Positions 29,060 through 38,159 of a stretch of 64,000 bases of DNA are shown here, one piece after another (positions within the stretch are counted from its first letter, which is position 1; each line of letters opens with the position of its first letter). The notes below the pieces were generated by a model, which saw only the letters and a program-made list of their open reading frames with translations, made no database searches and had not been told where the DNA came from. The position numbers and the translations under genes are program-made. The DNA is from Fidelibacterota bacterium (GTDB lineage: Bacteria > Fidelibacterota > Marinisomatia > SCGC-AAA003-L08 > JACNLC01), in contig JABHXA010000002.1 of assembly GCA_018657495.1 (NCBI GenBank), forward strand, positions 255,472 to 319,471, written 5' to 3'.

Positions 29060-30887
29060 TGAAACTTTGGCCGTCAATTTTAAATGGTTTTGTTTTGCCC
29101 GCAGGGCTATATACACTGGCATTCCATGTTTCATCATTTTCACCGTTAATGCCTAATTCATTAAAAGAAAATGATTGCTGTTCTTTGCCTGAGTTGAACA
29201 GGGCTATAACGCCGCTGTTATTATACTCGCGTTTAAAGGCAAATAATGATCTTTCGTCATCGGCGACGAGTACCTTGTAATTGCCTCTTTGCAAAGCAGG
29301 ATTTGTACGTCTTAAGCGAATCATATCTTTATAGAAATCGAATAGAGACTGATCAAATTTTATCTCATCAACAGGACGGGCATCACCAAATGGATGACTG
29401 GCTTCATCTTCATAAGTGAATTCTTTCCAGACCATTGGTTTTCTTTCATCAGGGTCATCTGCTCCCCACATCCCTGCTTCATCTCCATAATAGATAAATG
29501 GAACCCCGGGAAAAACCATCTGGAATCCAACAGCCAATTTCTGTTTATTTCTCTCGTACCCATTTGGTTTTCTAACCAGATAATCTTTACTGTGCTGTAG
29601 ATTATTGTCATGGTCAATTAGTCGATCAGGATTTACACATGCAGATGCCAAACGCTCAGTGTCATGGGAATTTATTAGGTTTTGCATATTTAACAGGGTT
29701 GGCATCGAATAATCAGCAATGATATTTGTTAGCAGGGTGTCGAAGGCAGTAGTGGTAATTCGGTCATTTTCAAAAAGAAAATATTTATACACCGCATCTC
29801 CAAAGCGATAATTCATGACAGAGTGAAATGCATCACCTTTGATCCATGGAGCAGCATTATACATTACATTATTTGAATAATCCTCCCACCAAACCTCACC
29901 GGTTATGTAAGCATTTGGATTGATTTCCTCAACCCAACCTCTAAATTTTTTCCAAAACTCAAGATTGACCATTTCTGCCACATCAATTCTCCAACCGTCA
30001 ATCCCATCTGAAGTATCACCATCACCATTGGGATCCATCCACCTTTTGACTATGGCGTGAACATGATCTGAAATGGGATCAATTAAACCGTTTTCATCCT
30101 CACGCAATTCTGGAAGATCCCTAATTCCATACCATCCTTCATAATCAAATTCATCTTGAGGAGTATCAGGGTCATCCCAGCTGGTTATCGTAAACCAATC
30201 AGCATACTTGCTGTTTTTCCCATTCTTCTTTACATCTTCCAATGCCCAGAATGGTATCCCCACATGATTAAATACGCCGTCGATTATTATATGCATACCT
30301 CTGGCATGAACCTCCTCTATAAGAGCAATAAATAATCTATCTGCCGAGGTAAATTTCCAGGTAGATGGATCTGCTGGATCCTCTGATGCCCAGATCATTG
30401 CGTCTCCATCAGGGCTGGGTCCAAAATTATTATCGATATGATGGTAATACACTGCGCCGTATTTGTGAGAAGATGGCGATTCAAATACAGGATTAAGATA
30501 GATAGCGTTGATACCCAATACTTTCAGATAATCTAATTTCTCTATAATTCCGAGGATGTCACCGCCATAACGGCGCAGTTGAGCATTGTAATAAAATCCC
30601 CTTTTATTTGACTCCTCCCATGGCTGAGGTTTGTACCAATCATCGGTCCATGGAGTAATATCCCATTTTAGTTGAAGATCATATGGCCAGGTACCGGCGA
30701 GACTTTGGATATCAGGATCATTTTGGGTATCCCCATTCCGGAATCTTTCCGGGAATATCTGATACCAGACAGCATCGGTTGTCCAATCTGGGAAAACAGG
30801 TGCATTCGGGTCGATCTTTTCGACAGTCTGAGGAAACAGAAAGTTAATTGCAATTATTATAGCACAAAACCTTTTAATGATATTCAT
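29040..30887 (-). CDS. Secreted GH13 alpha-amylase/neopullulanase-like enzyme
   Basis: 615 residues with a signal peptide (FCAIIIAINFLFPQ). It is a GH13 enzyme whose early motif AVWYQIFPERFRNGD is typical of cyclomaltodextrinase/neopullulanase-like and related amylases. Catalytic residues are intact: nucleophile in DGIDGWRIDVAE (~300), acid/base in AYITGEVWW (~329), third acid in LINSHDTERL (~407). YGDEAGMWGADDPD supports the same group. It should cut maltodextrins in the periplasm or at the surface. A candidate regulator-binding inverted repeat (30934-30953) lies 46 nt upstream of the ATG, suggesting an internal promoter here. No Shine-Dalgarno sequence is seen. Confidence 0.88.
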   Translation of the reverse strand: MNIIKRFCAIIIAINFLFPQTVEKIDPNAPVFPDWTTDAVWYQIFPERFRNGDTQNDPDIQSLAGTWPYDLQLKWDITPWTDDWYKPQPWEESNKRGFYYNAQLRRYGGDILGIIEKLDYLKVLGINAIYLNPVFESPSSHKYGAVYYHHIDNNFGPSPDGDAMIWASEDPADPSTWKFTSADRLFIALIEEVHARGMHIIIDGVFNHVGIPFWALEDVKKNGKNSKYADWFTITSWDDPDTPQDEFDYEGWYGIRDLPELREDENGLIDPISDHVHAIVKRWMDPNGDGDTSDGIDGWRIDVAEMVNLEFWKKFRGWVEEINPNAYITGEVWWEDYSNNVMYNAAPWIKGDAFHSVMNYRFGDAVYKYFLFENDRITTTAFDTLLTNIIADYSMPTLLNMQNLINSHDTERLASACVNPDRLIDHDNNLQHSKDYLVRKPNGYERNKQKLAVGFQMVFPGVPFIYYGDEAGMWGADDPDERKPMVWKEFTYEDEASHPFGDARPVDEIKFDQSLFDFYKDMIRLRRTNPALQRGNYKVLVADDERSLFAFKREYNNSGVIALFNSGKEQQSFSFNELGINGENDETWNASVYSPAGKTKPFKIDGQSFIVYVKN

Positions 30888-30933
30888 AATTTGTATTTAG
30901 TTTATTGTTGTGTCAAAAGTGTATTTTAATTTA

Positions 30934-30953
30934 GTAACTCTACTGTGAGTTAC
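30934..30953. promoter_or_regulatory. Candidate TrmB-family operator 2
   Basis: GTAACTC-TACTGT-GAGTTAC is a perfect inverted repeat with 7-nt arms. It overlaps the stop codon of the ROK kinase gene and lies upstream of the GH13 gene starting at 30887. It matches the arms and spacing of the repeat at the regulator's own promoter (37133-37152). On the minus strand TTGGTA and TAAATT, 17 nt apart, flank it as a weak possible promoter; a TTGACA lies further downstream. Confidence 0.55.
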
Positions 30954-31849
30954 CAACGACTTTTTACTAATTTTACGGCACCAAGCATGGCAGAATGTTC
31001 CTTTTGTTTACTTTCGATTATATCTATATCATAATGATTATAAGCTGGTGAATGTATGGATATTTCATTCATCAATGATCCTTTAAAAAAGGGAAATGCA
31101 TGGGAGATTCCACCGCCAATAGTAATTATGTCAGGATCAAGCATATTCACTGATTGTGAAAGAAATTTCCCCAATCTTTTTCCGTAAATTGACCAGATCT
31201 TTAACGCATTTACATCACCATCGGCAGCAAGATTATAGATAATTTCAGGAGAATGAATCACCTGATAATATTTCTGTGAAAGCTGATATAACCCCCTGAT
31301 GGCAAGACCATTTTCCCATGTTGATTCTCCATTGGGAGAGATTCCATATTCGGCAGCCATACCATGTGAACCATGGAATATCTCGCCATTTATGACGATG
31401 CCAAATCCCAAACCAGTCCCCAGGGTGACACTGATCAAAACTTTTAAATCTGGTGTATAATTGTAGGTCCATTCACCAAGAGAAAAGAGGTTGGCATCAT
31501 TATCGATAAAAACAGGAATGTTTAGATATTTTTCAATATTTTCAACTAGCGGAAAGTTGGCAAACTGGGTGAGATTGGGTGTATCCAAAATTAGTCCCCG
31601 GGAAGCATCCAGAGGCCCAGGGCAGGAAATTCCAATACCGCCAATTTCATTCATGTCTATATCATTTGATTTTGCCAATTGCCTAATCTGGTTACATAAG
31701 GCCTTGAGTAAATCTTCACTAGCTTGATGATTTTCTACATTTTCTTTTTCAGAAGTATCTAAACATTTGAGATTTGAATCAAATATAGCAGATGTAAAAG
31801 TAGTGCCGCCTATATCGGCACCAACGATATAATGATTAGTTGATGTCAT
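30950..31849 (-). CDS. ROK-family sugar kinase (probable glucokinase) lacking the zinc motif
   Basis: 299 residues. The ROK ATP-binding start VGADIGGTTFTSAIFD (8-23), GGIGISCPGPLD, and the catalytic aspartate in FIDNDANLFSLGEW (~116) are present, so it is probably an active cytoplasmic glucokinase-like enzyme phosphorylating glucose from maltodextrin breakdown. Unusually, the conserved zinc-binding CxCGxxGCxE segment that normally follows the GHM motif is replaced by HGMAAEYGISPNGESTWENG, which has no cysteines. ROK proteins can also be repressors, but no DNA-binding domain is present here. It overlaps the upstream GH13 gene by ATGA. Confidence 0.82.
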   Translation of the reverse strand: MTSTNHYIVGADIGGTTFTSAIFDSNLKCLDTSEKENVENHQASEDLLKALCNQIRQLAKSNDIDMNEIGGIGISCPGPLDASRGLILDTPNLTQFANFPLVENIEKYLNIPVFIDNDANLFSLGEWTYNYTPDLKVLISVTLGTGLGFGIVINGEIFHGSHGMAAEYGISPNGESTWENGLAIRGLYQLSQKYYQVIHSPEIIYNLAADGDVNALKIWSIYGKRLGKFLSQSVNMLDPDIITIGGGISHAFPFFKGSLMNEISIHSPAYNHYDIDIIESKQKEHSAMLGAVKLVKSRW

Positions 31850-34224
31850 CGACGCGGTTTCTCCAATAGATACATTTTTGTTTCATAGGCTTCTATTTTA
31901 ATTTCGGCAGTTCCGTTTATCAATTTATAGAATGATCTATCGATCAAAGAATTAAGTTTAGAATACTCACTTTCTATATGGAAGGTGAGTATTTGGGTAG
32001 AGTCAGAATTATTGAATAATATGATGAGTCGCTGGTTAAAATATGATTTCAGCCATACAGTTGAATTTAGATCTTCATATATTACCTGATGATCCCCAAT
32101 GGAAAGAGCTTCATAGGATCGTCTCAGTTTTATCATCTGGCTCATCTGTCTTTTAAAGGCGCGTTCTCTTTGTGTCAATTCATTATCAAAGCGCATCATC
32201 CGACGGTTATCGGGATCATTGGCACCAATTTGACCGATCTCCTCCCCGTAATATAAAACAGGGACACCCGGCAGGCTCATATTCCAGGCAGTGAACATAA
32301 ATAATTTGTTATAACTGGATTCATGCTCCACAATAAGCGGCGGACTTGAGAATGCCCTTTCAGTACCATTTTCATCAAAAGCCAATTGTCCATCAGCGAA
32401 TCCCATGAAACGTACTTGATCGTGACTACTGGTAATTGTCCCCATAAGATTAACAGGCTGGAAGTGGTCAAGGTTAGCAGATACAATTTTATTTAAACTT
32501 AGAAAATCAGGATTATCTGAAAATTGCCATCTGGCTGGGAAATATAGTGAGAAGTTGAACTGAGAATTCAACTCACCGGGGTTGACAAAAGAACTGATTA
32601 GTTCATCACTTCCAAACGATTCACCTATTTGGTACAATTCGCGATCAGGTATGGAATACTTCATTTTTGACGTGAGGGTTTTCCAGAATTTATGCGGTAC
32701 ATGTTTAGTGGCATCCTGTCGAAATCCATCAAAACCATATTCGGTCAACCACCAGACTGCATCTGAAGTAACCTGGTCAACAGCATCGTCGCTGCTCATG
32801 AAATCATAAGATGGGAGAAAAGTATCAAACCAGGTGGTGAGCATGGTTTCACCTGACCAGTTTCTTAGGTTCAAAGTCCCATCATCCAATTGTATTTTTC
32901 CATACCAATCATGGTGCTTTTTGAAATATTGATGCTCTTCATGTGTATGATTACTTACAAAATCCAAAAGAACCTTCATATCATGCTTATGTGCGGCATT
33001 GACAAAATTCTTCAGCTGTGATTCGGTAGTAAAATGGGGGTCAACAGCTCGAGGATTCACCGGCCAGTATCCATGATAGCCTGTAAACTTCCGCTTTGGT
33101 TCAATATATTCTTTATATGCTTCTGATGGATTTTGAATGATGGGTGATATCCATATAGCATTAATACCGAGTGATGAAAAATATCCCTCATCAAGTTTTT
33201 TATAAACACCGGGGATATCACCGCCCTTGAAGTTTGCAAGATGATGAACTTCAGAATCATCTACCGGATCATTATTGGATGGATCTCCATCATAAAATCG
33301 ATCGACTATTAGAGAATATAAAACAGAGAAATGCCAGTCTCCTGGATTATTTGCAATCATAATTGGCAGACCATTGCGTATTAGTGTGTGATTTTCCCGT
33401 ATAATTTCACCAGAGTTCGTAACAGCCATAATTCTCAGGAGTCCATCATAATTTTGTAGCAACGATGAGAATAACAGGACAGATCCATCAAAATGATAAT
33501 ATTCCTCCGGTACAATATTATTGTTAAATAGGATCCATATTTGATGCGATTCTATCGATTCATACTCGTCAGCATGATAATAATCAAAACTCAGATAGAT
33601 AGAATCTTGATTTACAATTTGTTCATTTTTTATAAACATCGCCGGTTTATTATGATCGTTATTTCCTATTTTCAAGATATTATTAAACCCACCCAGGCCA
33701 TTGGGTAATGAATCCTGGTTTGCAGGATCCAGAAGTTCGATACTATCTCTGACAAATTTGTATTCATAGTTTCCTGGTTTCATGTAATACTTTAAATGCC
33801 AATTGTTATCATCATCTATTTCAAGGGGTAATGATGTTCTATCCCAGTCATTAAAATTACCCATCACAAATACTTTTTTGATATCAGGTTTAGCAGGATA
33901 ATTAAATTCAACCAGAAAAGTTGGTTTTACTTTTAACATAACTGTGAATGCGTCAGTCCCGTTATACATAGTTAATGCGGAATATCCTTTAGCGCTTGAA
34001 GATGGAGTAACATATAAACTATCAATTGAGACTTCGAATGCAAAATCATCCGGGACTATCTCACCAAGAGAAATTACATCAAGTCCTGTTTTCCGATAAT
34101 TGCCAAGATCAAGACCGGTTGTTTTACCAAATTCTACGGGAATGGATGGAATTATTTCCATTGAGCCACCGATAAGGAATGCCCCAATATTAAAAAATAC
34201 TGCAGCCAATATTTTGGGGTTCAC
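31846..34224 (-). CDS. Secreted GH13 alpha-amylase-family enzyme with N-terminal glycogen-binding-like module
   Basis: 792 residues, starting at GTG (GTGA overlap with the upstream gene stop). After an N-terminal signal-like stretch and a ~90-residue beta domain, a CBM48/AMPK-type glycogen-binding module lies at ~105-195 (KKVFVMGNFNDWDRTSLPLE, GNYEYKFVRD). The GH13 barrel (~290-690) has the motifs LYSLIVDRFYDGDP, nucleophile in DGFRQDATKHV (~500), acid/base in YQIGESFGS (~533) and third acid in ITSSHDQVRF (~600). The start resembles maltogenic/periplasmic amylases. It should hydrolyse alpha-glucans outside the cytoplasm. It overlaps the ROK kinase gene by ATGA, so the three genes from 36236 to 30950 are tightly coupled. 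Confidence 0.87.
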   Translation of the reverse strand: MNPKILAAVFFNIGAFLIGGSMEIIPSIPVEFGKTTGLDLGNYRKTGLDVISLGEIVPDDFAFEVSIDSLYVTPSSSAKGYSALTMYNGTDAFTVMLKVKPTFLVEFNYPAKPDIKKVFVMGNFNDWDRTSLPLEIDDDNNWHLKYYMKPGNYEYKFVRDSIELLDPANQDSLPNGLGGFNNILKIGNNDHNKPAMFIKNEQIVNQDSIYLSFDYYHADEYESIESHQIWILFNNNIVPEEYYHFDGSVLLFSSLLQNYDGLLRIMAVTNSGEIIRENHTLIRNGLPIMIANNPGDWHFSVLYSLIVDRFYDGDPSNNDPVDDSEVHHLANFKGGDIPGVYKKLDEGYFSSLGINAIWISPIIQNPSEAYKEYIEPKRKFTGYHGYWPVNPRAVDPHFTTESQLKNFVNAAHKHDMKVLLDFVSNHTHEEHQYFKKHHDWYGKIQLDDGTLNLRNWSGETMLTTWFDTFLPSYDFMSSDDAVDQVTSDAVWWLTEYGFDGFRQDATKHVPHKFWKTLTSKMKYSIPDRELYQIGESFGSDELISSFVNPGELNSQFNFSLYFPARWQFSDNPDFLSLNKIVSANLDHFQPVNLMGTITSSHDQVRFMGFADGQLAFDENGTERAFSSPPLIVEHESSYNKLFMFTAWNMSLPGVPVLYYGEEIGQIGANDPDNRRMMRFDNELTQRERAFKRQMSQMIKLRRSYEALSIGDHQVIYEDLNSTVWLKSYFNQRLIILFNNSDSTQILTFHIESEYSKLNSLIDRSFYKLINGTAEIKIEAYETKMYLLEKPRR

Positions 34225-36236
34225 GATTCGTTCCTTATAAGGATGATTCCAGTGGATGGTGTCAACTCGAACCTGTCATTTCCCTGAAAAGACTTTTTTA
34301 ATTCGGGAGAATCTGGGGCAAACAATATCCACCAATTACCCTCTGGAACAATGAATTTAGCATTCTTAACACGATCACCATTTACACATACAAAAAGGGC
34401 ATCTTCACCATCGGGGTGAATAAAATATCCAAAACTATGTTTGTTCTTTGGCAGGTCAAATTCAATGTCATCCAATTTAGCCTGTCTAAGGGCAGGATAT
34501 TTTTTACGCAATTTTATAAGGTCACGATAATAATCCACCAACAACGAATTCATTTCTTTGTGATTCCAGTTGAGCCAATTGGTTTCATTATCCTTTTCAT
34601 AACTATTGTGATCCATTTTTCCAATATTAGGATCAGGCACATTTGTGGATGCAATGACCTTGCTTCTTCCCCACTCCTGGCCCTGAGCCATCATCACTGT
34701 TCCCTGGGATGTTAAGAGCATAAGTGCTGCCAGTTTATGAATCTTTAATTCTTCAGGTGTTATCAAGGCATGTTTGTTAATATCGACGATGACATCATCA
34801 CTGCTATTCTTATGAAGTCCAATTCTGATGAAATCGCCCAATGTGTAGTTATCATGTGACTCGAGATAATTAACAGAATGGTTTACAGATGCATACTGTC
34901 CACCATTCTCTCTCGGTGAACCTTGAATAAATCTCAAAAATGGATCCCGGTACAATTCACCCTGCCATTCACCAAAAATGAATCCAAGGCCATCAAGAGG
35001 GTTTTGACCTTTTACGCCGTTTCGAAATTGATCATTCCAACTTGACCAATCCCGGTCAGAAAAACGATTTGGATCATAACCGCCACCCCACGGCTCGCCG
35101 GTGATAAACACATTAGGATTAATTTTGCGGGCTTCATCCCGGATCATTTCAAGAGTTTGCCAATCAATTAACAAAGCCAGATCAAACCTGAATCCATCGA
35201 TATGATATTCTGTCATCCAATACTTAACGCTGTTTAGAATAAACATCCGCATATCTTCATCTTCAGTTTTCAAGTCGTTTCCACAACCGCTGACACTGGT
35301 ATAATCACCATTTTCATTTGTACGAAAATATTTATTTTTCTCGATTTGCTTCAGAGGCTGATGGTCATATTGAGATACATGATTATATACAACATCGAGT
35401 ATGACTGAAATCCCGGAATCATGAAGCTTTTTGACCATTGTTTTGAATTCATTCACCTGCGCCCCACCAACACCATTCCACTCGCCTGATTCGGTGGTTC
35501 CATTGGAAGAAAATTGTGATTCAGGGGCAAAAAAGTGAGTCGTCATGTAACCCCAATGATTACGTTCATAGGGATTCCAAGTATTCATGATGAAAGTCGT
35601 TGAGTCTTTAAATGGCAATTCTACATTTCCAAAATCAAAAAGAGGAAGAAATTCAACAGCATTATACCCCATATCCAATAAATGATTTATGCCGCCCTTT
35701 TGATTGGTGTCGAGGAATCCTAAATAGGTGCCTGGAGATGAGGATCCGGATGCAGGGTGAGCAGATATATCCTTTAGGTGTGTTTCATAGATAATCATAT
35801 CTCTCGGATGATAATTTACCCATGTATCATCGCCCCAATCAAATTCTTCTGAGACAATAAGTGATTTTGCAACGGGATTATAAATATTCTGGGTTGCAAC
35901 TGCCAGTGAATACGGATCGGCGATGATTACACTCTCCGGGAAACTTTGGGTATTTTTATCATAGTTAAAAAGTCGATATCCATAATACCTGCCAGTGAGG
36001 TCTTCAGATATTTTCAAGGAGAAATTCCCGTTCCCATCACGGATCATTTCAAATGGTTTGCCGTCATCATCCAAATAACTTTCAAATAGGACCATTTCAA
36101 CCCTGTATGAACCGGGGGCCCTTAATGAAAATGTTGTTTCACCATCTATTATATTTACACCGTTTGGCAGAGTTGATGATTCAGAAAAAAGCACAGATAA
36201 GATCATAATTAAAACAAGATAACCTCTAATTTTCAT
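34221..36236 (-). CDS. Secreted pullulanase/isoamylase-like GH13 debranching enzyme
   Basis: 671 residues with a signal peptide (YLVLIMILSVLFSES). An N-terminal CBM48-like domain (~25-130) precedes a GH13 barrel. Motifs: MIIYETHLKDIS, DVVYNHVSQYDHQPL, nucleophile in YHIDGFRFDLALLID (~349), acid/base in ITGEPWGGGYDPN (~378), third acid in NYLESHDNYTLGDF (~462), then MMAQGQEWGRSK. This combination is that of type I pullulanase/isoamylase/GlgX-like debranching enzymes acting on alpha-1,6 branches of starch or glycogen. It is the first enzyme gene after the TrmB regulator gene (62 nt) and overlaps the next GH13 gene. The exact branch specificity is not readable. Confidence 0.87.
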   Translation of the reverse strand: MKIRGYLVLIMILSVLFSESSTLPNGVNIIDGETTFSLRAPGSYRVEMVLFESYLDDDGKPFEMIRDGNGNFSLKISEDLTGRYYGYRLFNYDKNTQSFPESVIIADPYSLAVATQNIYNPVAKSLIVSEEFDWGDDTWVNYHPRDMIIYETHLKDISAHPASGSSSPGTYLGFLDTNQKGGINHLLDMGYNAVEFLPLFDFGNVELPFKDSTTFIMNTWNPYERNHWGYMTTHFFAPESQFSSNGTTESGEWNGVGGAQVNEFKTMVKKLHDSGISVILDVVYNHVSQYDHQPLKQIEKNKYFRTNENGDYTSVSGCGNDLKTEDEDMRMFILNSVKYWMTEYHIDGFRFDLALLIDWQTLEMIRDEARKINPNVFITGEPWGGGYDPNRFSDRDWSSWNDQFRNGVKGQNPLDGLGFIFGEWQGELYRDPFLRFIQGSPRENGGQYASVNHSVNYLESHDNYTLGDFIRIGLHKNSSDDVIVDINKHALITPEELKIHKLAALMLLTSQGTVMMAQGQEWGRSKVIASTNVPDPNIGKMDHNSYEKDNETNWLNWNHKEMNSLLVDYYRDLIKLRKKYPALRQAKLDDIEFDLPKNKHSFGYFIHPDGEDALFVCVNGDRVKNAKFIVPEGNWWILFAPDSPELKKSFQGNDRFELTPSTGIILIRNES

Positions 36237-36298
36237 GGTAAATGTCCATTATTATTAATTGTAATTACAACAGCAGTCCTTTATTCGGGAATGGTTCC

Positions 36299-37111
36299 TT
36301 ATTCTTTTTCGGATTTCTCCAACAAATCTTCCAGACCTTTTGATTCTTCTGCCATGAAATAACTGGGATAGGGTTCAATATCTACTTTTTGGCGTTGAGA
36401 ATATAAAGTCATATCTAGGATAATGTAGTTTAAAGCAATATTCCTCAAAGCAGGATTGTTCGTCCAAATAGATCGATTTTCGAGAGATTTTTCAGCACTC
36501 CCCAACAGGATAATCCTTTTGTCAACTATCATAACAATTTGCCGATGCCAGATTTCCCTGAGATCATCTTCGCTTAGTCCATAACTAAATAAGGTGGAAA
36601 CTGGATTATCAATTTTTGTAAAAGAAAAACAAACTGTTTTAATACCTCTACCAACCGCTTTTTTTAGTTGAGATTCTATTTCATGATATTCGCGATTCCA
36701 AATTGAACATAAAATTGATTCCTTCGAATTGTCGATGAGCGACCGAGCCTGATCAATCATTGCCTGGTAGCCTTTGATATTCCAGGTATTTTCCTGTATG
36801 GAGTTTGTATTATACTCTTCGAAAAGGGTTCTCAGTTCGTGGATATTATGTTCGAATTGACTGGATAATTTTATGGCAAGCTGATCTGGTGGAATTGGAT
36901 TGTAACGAACTGGTTTTCCGCCTTCGGGACTAACAATACCATTCAACTCAAGACGATGCATTATGTCATAGATCGCGCTTCTTGGGACACCAGACCTTTG
37001 GCTAATTTCATATCCGGTAGCAGGAAATTGCTTTATTAATGTGATATAGGCTTTGGATTCATTTTGCGTAAATCCAAACGAATTCAACTGTTGTATTAAA
37101 TTTGATTCCAT
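36299..37111 (-). CDS. TrmB-family transcriptional regulator
   Basis: 270 residues. The N-terminus is a winged-helix of the TrmB type: LNSFGFTQNESKAYITLIK, then SGVPRSAIYDIMHRLELNGIV (recognition helix ~42-55). A short coiled-coil and a C-terminal phospholipase-D-like sensor domain follow (~115-255, ARSLIDNSKESILCSIW). TrmB proteins control maltose/trehalose and other sugar genes, binding DNA until a sugar is present. It is the first gene of the 37-kb alpha-glucan locus and the only regulator in it. A perfect inverted repeat overlaps its promoter, suggesting autorepression and control of the locus. The ATG lacks a clear ribosome site. Confidence 0.87.
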   Translation of the reverse strand: MESNLIQQLNSFGFTQNESKAYITLIKQFPATGYEISQRSGVPRSAIYDIMHRLELNGIVSPEGGKPVRYNPIPPDQLAIKLSSQFEHNIHELRTLFEEYNTNSIQENTWNIKGYQAMIDQARSLIDNSKESILCSIWNREYHEIESQLKKAVGRGIKTVCFSFTKIDNPVSTLFSYGLSEDDLREIWHRQIVMIVDKRIILLGSAEKSLENRSIWTNNPALRNIALNYIILDMTLYSQRQKVDIEPYPSYFMAEESKGLEDLLEKSEKE

Positions 37112-37132
37112 GGGTTGTGATTAATATTAATA

Positions 37133-37152
37133 GTAACTCTAAACAGAGTTAA
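37133..37152. promoter_or_regulatory. Candidate TrmB-family operator 1
   Basis: GTAACTC-TAAACA-GAGTTA-A; the core TAACTCT-AAAC-AGAGTTA is a perfect 7-4-7 palindrome. It begins at the last base of the -10 box and covers the expected transcription start of the regulator gene, a classical repression position. It shares arms and spacing with 30934-30953. Confidence 0.6.
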
Positions 37153-37180
37153 TAATAAGGATATTTCATTATGCAGACAA
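37152..37180 (-). promoter_or_regulatory. Sigma-70-like promoter of the TrmB gene and the alpha-glucan locus
   Basis: On the minus strand TTGTCT (37180-37175) and TATTAT (37157-37152) are separated by exactly 17 nt, 41 nt upstream of the regulator's ATG. The boxes match 4/6 and 5/6 of the consensus. The palindrome at 37133-37152 touches the -10 box. Confidence 0.5.
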
Positions 37181-37319
37181 AATCAATTAATCTATTTAAT
37201 AGATTTAACTCTTCATATTATCAAAGAAATATTCCTTCAGATATGGACCAATTATTGATAATTAATATAGTATGAGAAATTGTTAATAAAATAAAAAACC
37301 ATTGATTGCTTATATCTGT

Positions 37320-38159
37320 TTATAGAAACGTATAATTCACACCTAAAGAAAAGAATTGGCGAATTTGTCGCTTTGAGGATATATCAGAATCGTAGAATAA
37401 ACGCAAGTTAAAATTGACATTGAAATGTTCAGTTAATTGGGAAGTCAAATCTGTTTCCCATTTAGTATCAATTTTATTAAAACTCTCAAGATCAGAAAAC
37501 AGCTCACATCTGGAAACAAGATTTACTGACTCATTGAAAGTTTTTTTATAATCTCCGACAATTTCCAGCCCCTTTTCGTATTTTACTTTCTCTATTTTGG
37601 ATGTTTCAGGGTCATCGGTATATGTGATTGGATATTTATCGGCAATTGTTTGTTTTAATGCCAGTCCCAATCTTGTTGATAGGCCAAATGGAAATACATA
37701 ACTGATACCTACACTTTCGGTAAAATAACCGGGATCAAAAAATCCGGAGACTGACAATTTTTCATTATCGGTATATTCGTATCCATTAGAGAATTGTGTT
37801 TCTCCAATAATAGAAATATAGGGATTTGCCCATTTCACTGATTTAAAGGTTAATACAGAAGATAATCTTAACTCATCAATTGATTTCCGCGCTTCAATAT
37901 CCCCAATACTTGACATGCCATAGGCCAATTTGATACTGTGTTTCAAATTATATCTGTCAGTTTCACGTGTGATATCAGTTAATATCCCAGCCTGCCAGGC
38001 AAAAGTATTCTCACCTCCCTGCTGCCAATTATCCATTTGCGTCTGTGTTAGATTTAAATTACCTATACTGGTAATATGGATGCCATTAGATGTTTCTTCA
38101 GCAATGACTGGATCAGTCACAAAGATTGAAAATAACAGTAATAAAATAAAAATTCTCAC
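37320..38159 (-). CDS. DUF3078-family outer-membrane protein
   Basis: 279 residues starting at GTG with AAGGG just upstream. A signal peptide (MRIFILLLLFSIFVTDPVIA) is followed by the DUF3078 signature NLTQTQMDNWQQGGENTFAW and alternating beta strands ending in NYTFL, consistent with a small outer-membrane barrel. The family is common in Bacteroidota and relatives; its role is unknown. It is transcribed toward the trmB promoter but separated by 208 nt and does not obviously belong to the glucan locus. The start codon and ribosome site lie in the loop of an 8-bp stem (38149-38156 with 38174-38181). Confidence 0.75.
   Translation of the reverse strand: MRIFILLLLFSIFVTDPVIAEETSNGIHITSIGNLNLTQTQMDNWQQGGENTFAWQAGILTDITRETDRYNLKHSIKLAYGMSSIGDIEARKSIDELRLSSVLTFKSVKWANPYISIIGETQFSNGYEYTDNEKLSVSGFFDPGYFTESVGISYVFPFGLSTRLGLALKQTIADKYPITYTDDPETSKIEKVKYEKGLEIVGDYKKTFNESVNLVSRCELFSDLESFNKIDTKWETDLTSQLTEHFNVNFNLRLFYDSDISSKRQIRQFFSLGVNYTFL

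Noticed and set aside
27791..29143. ATG at 29143 as start of the PpiC-type lipoprotein
   Set aside because: It would overlap the upstream amylase gene by 104 nt and place ~30 residues before the lipoprotein signal; TTG at 29059 gives a clean signal peptide.
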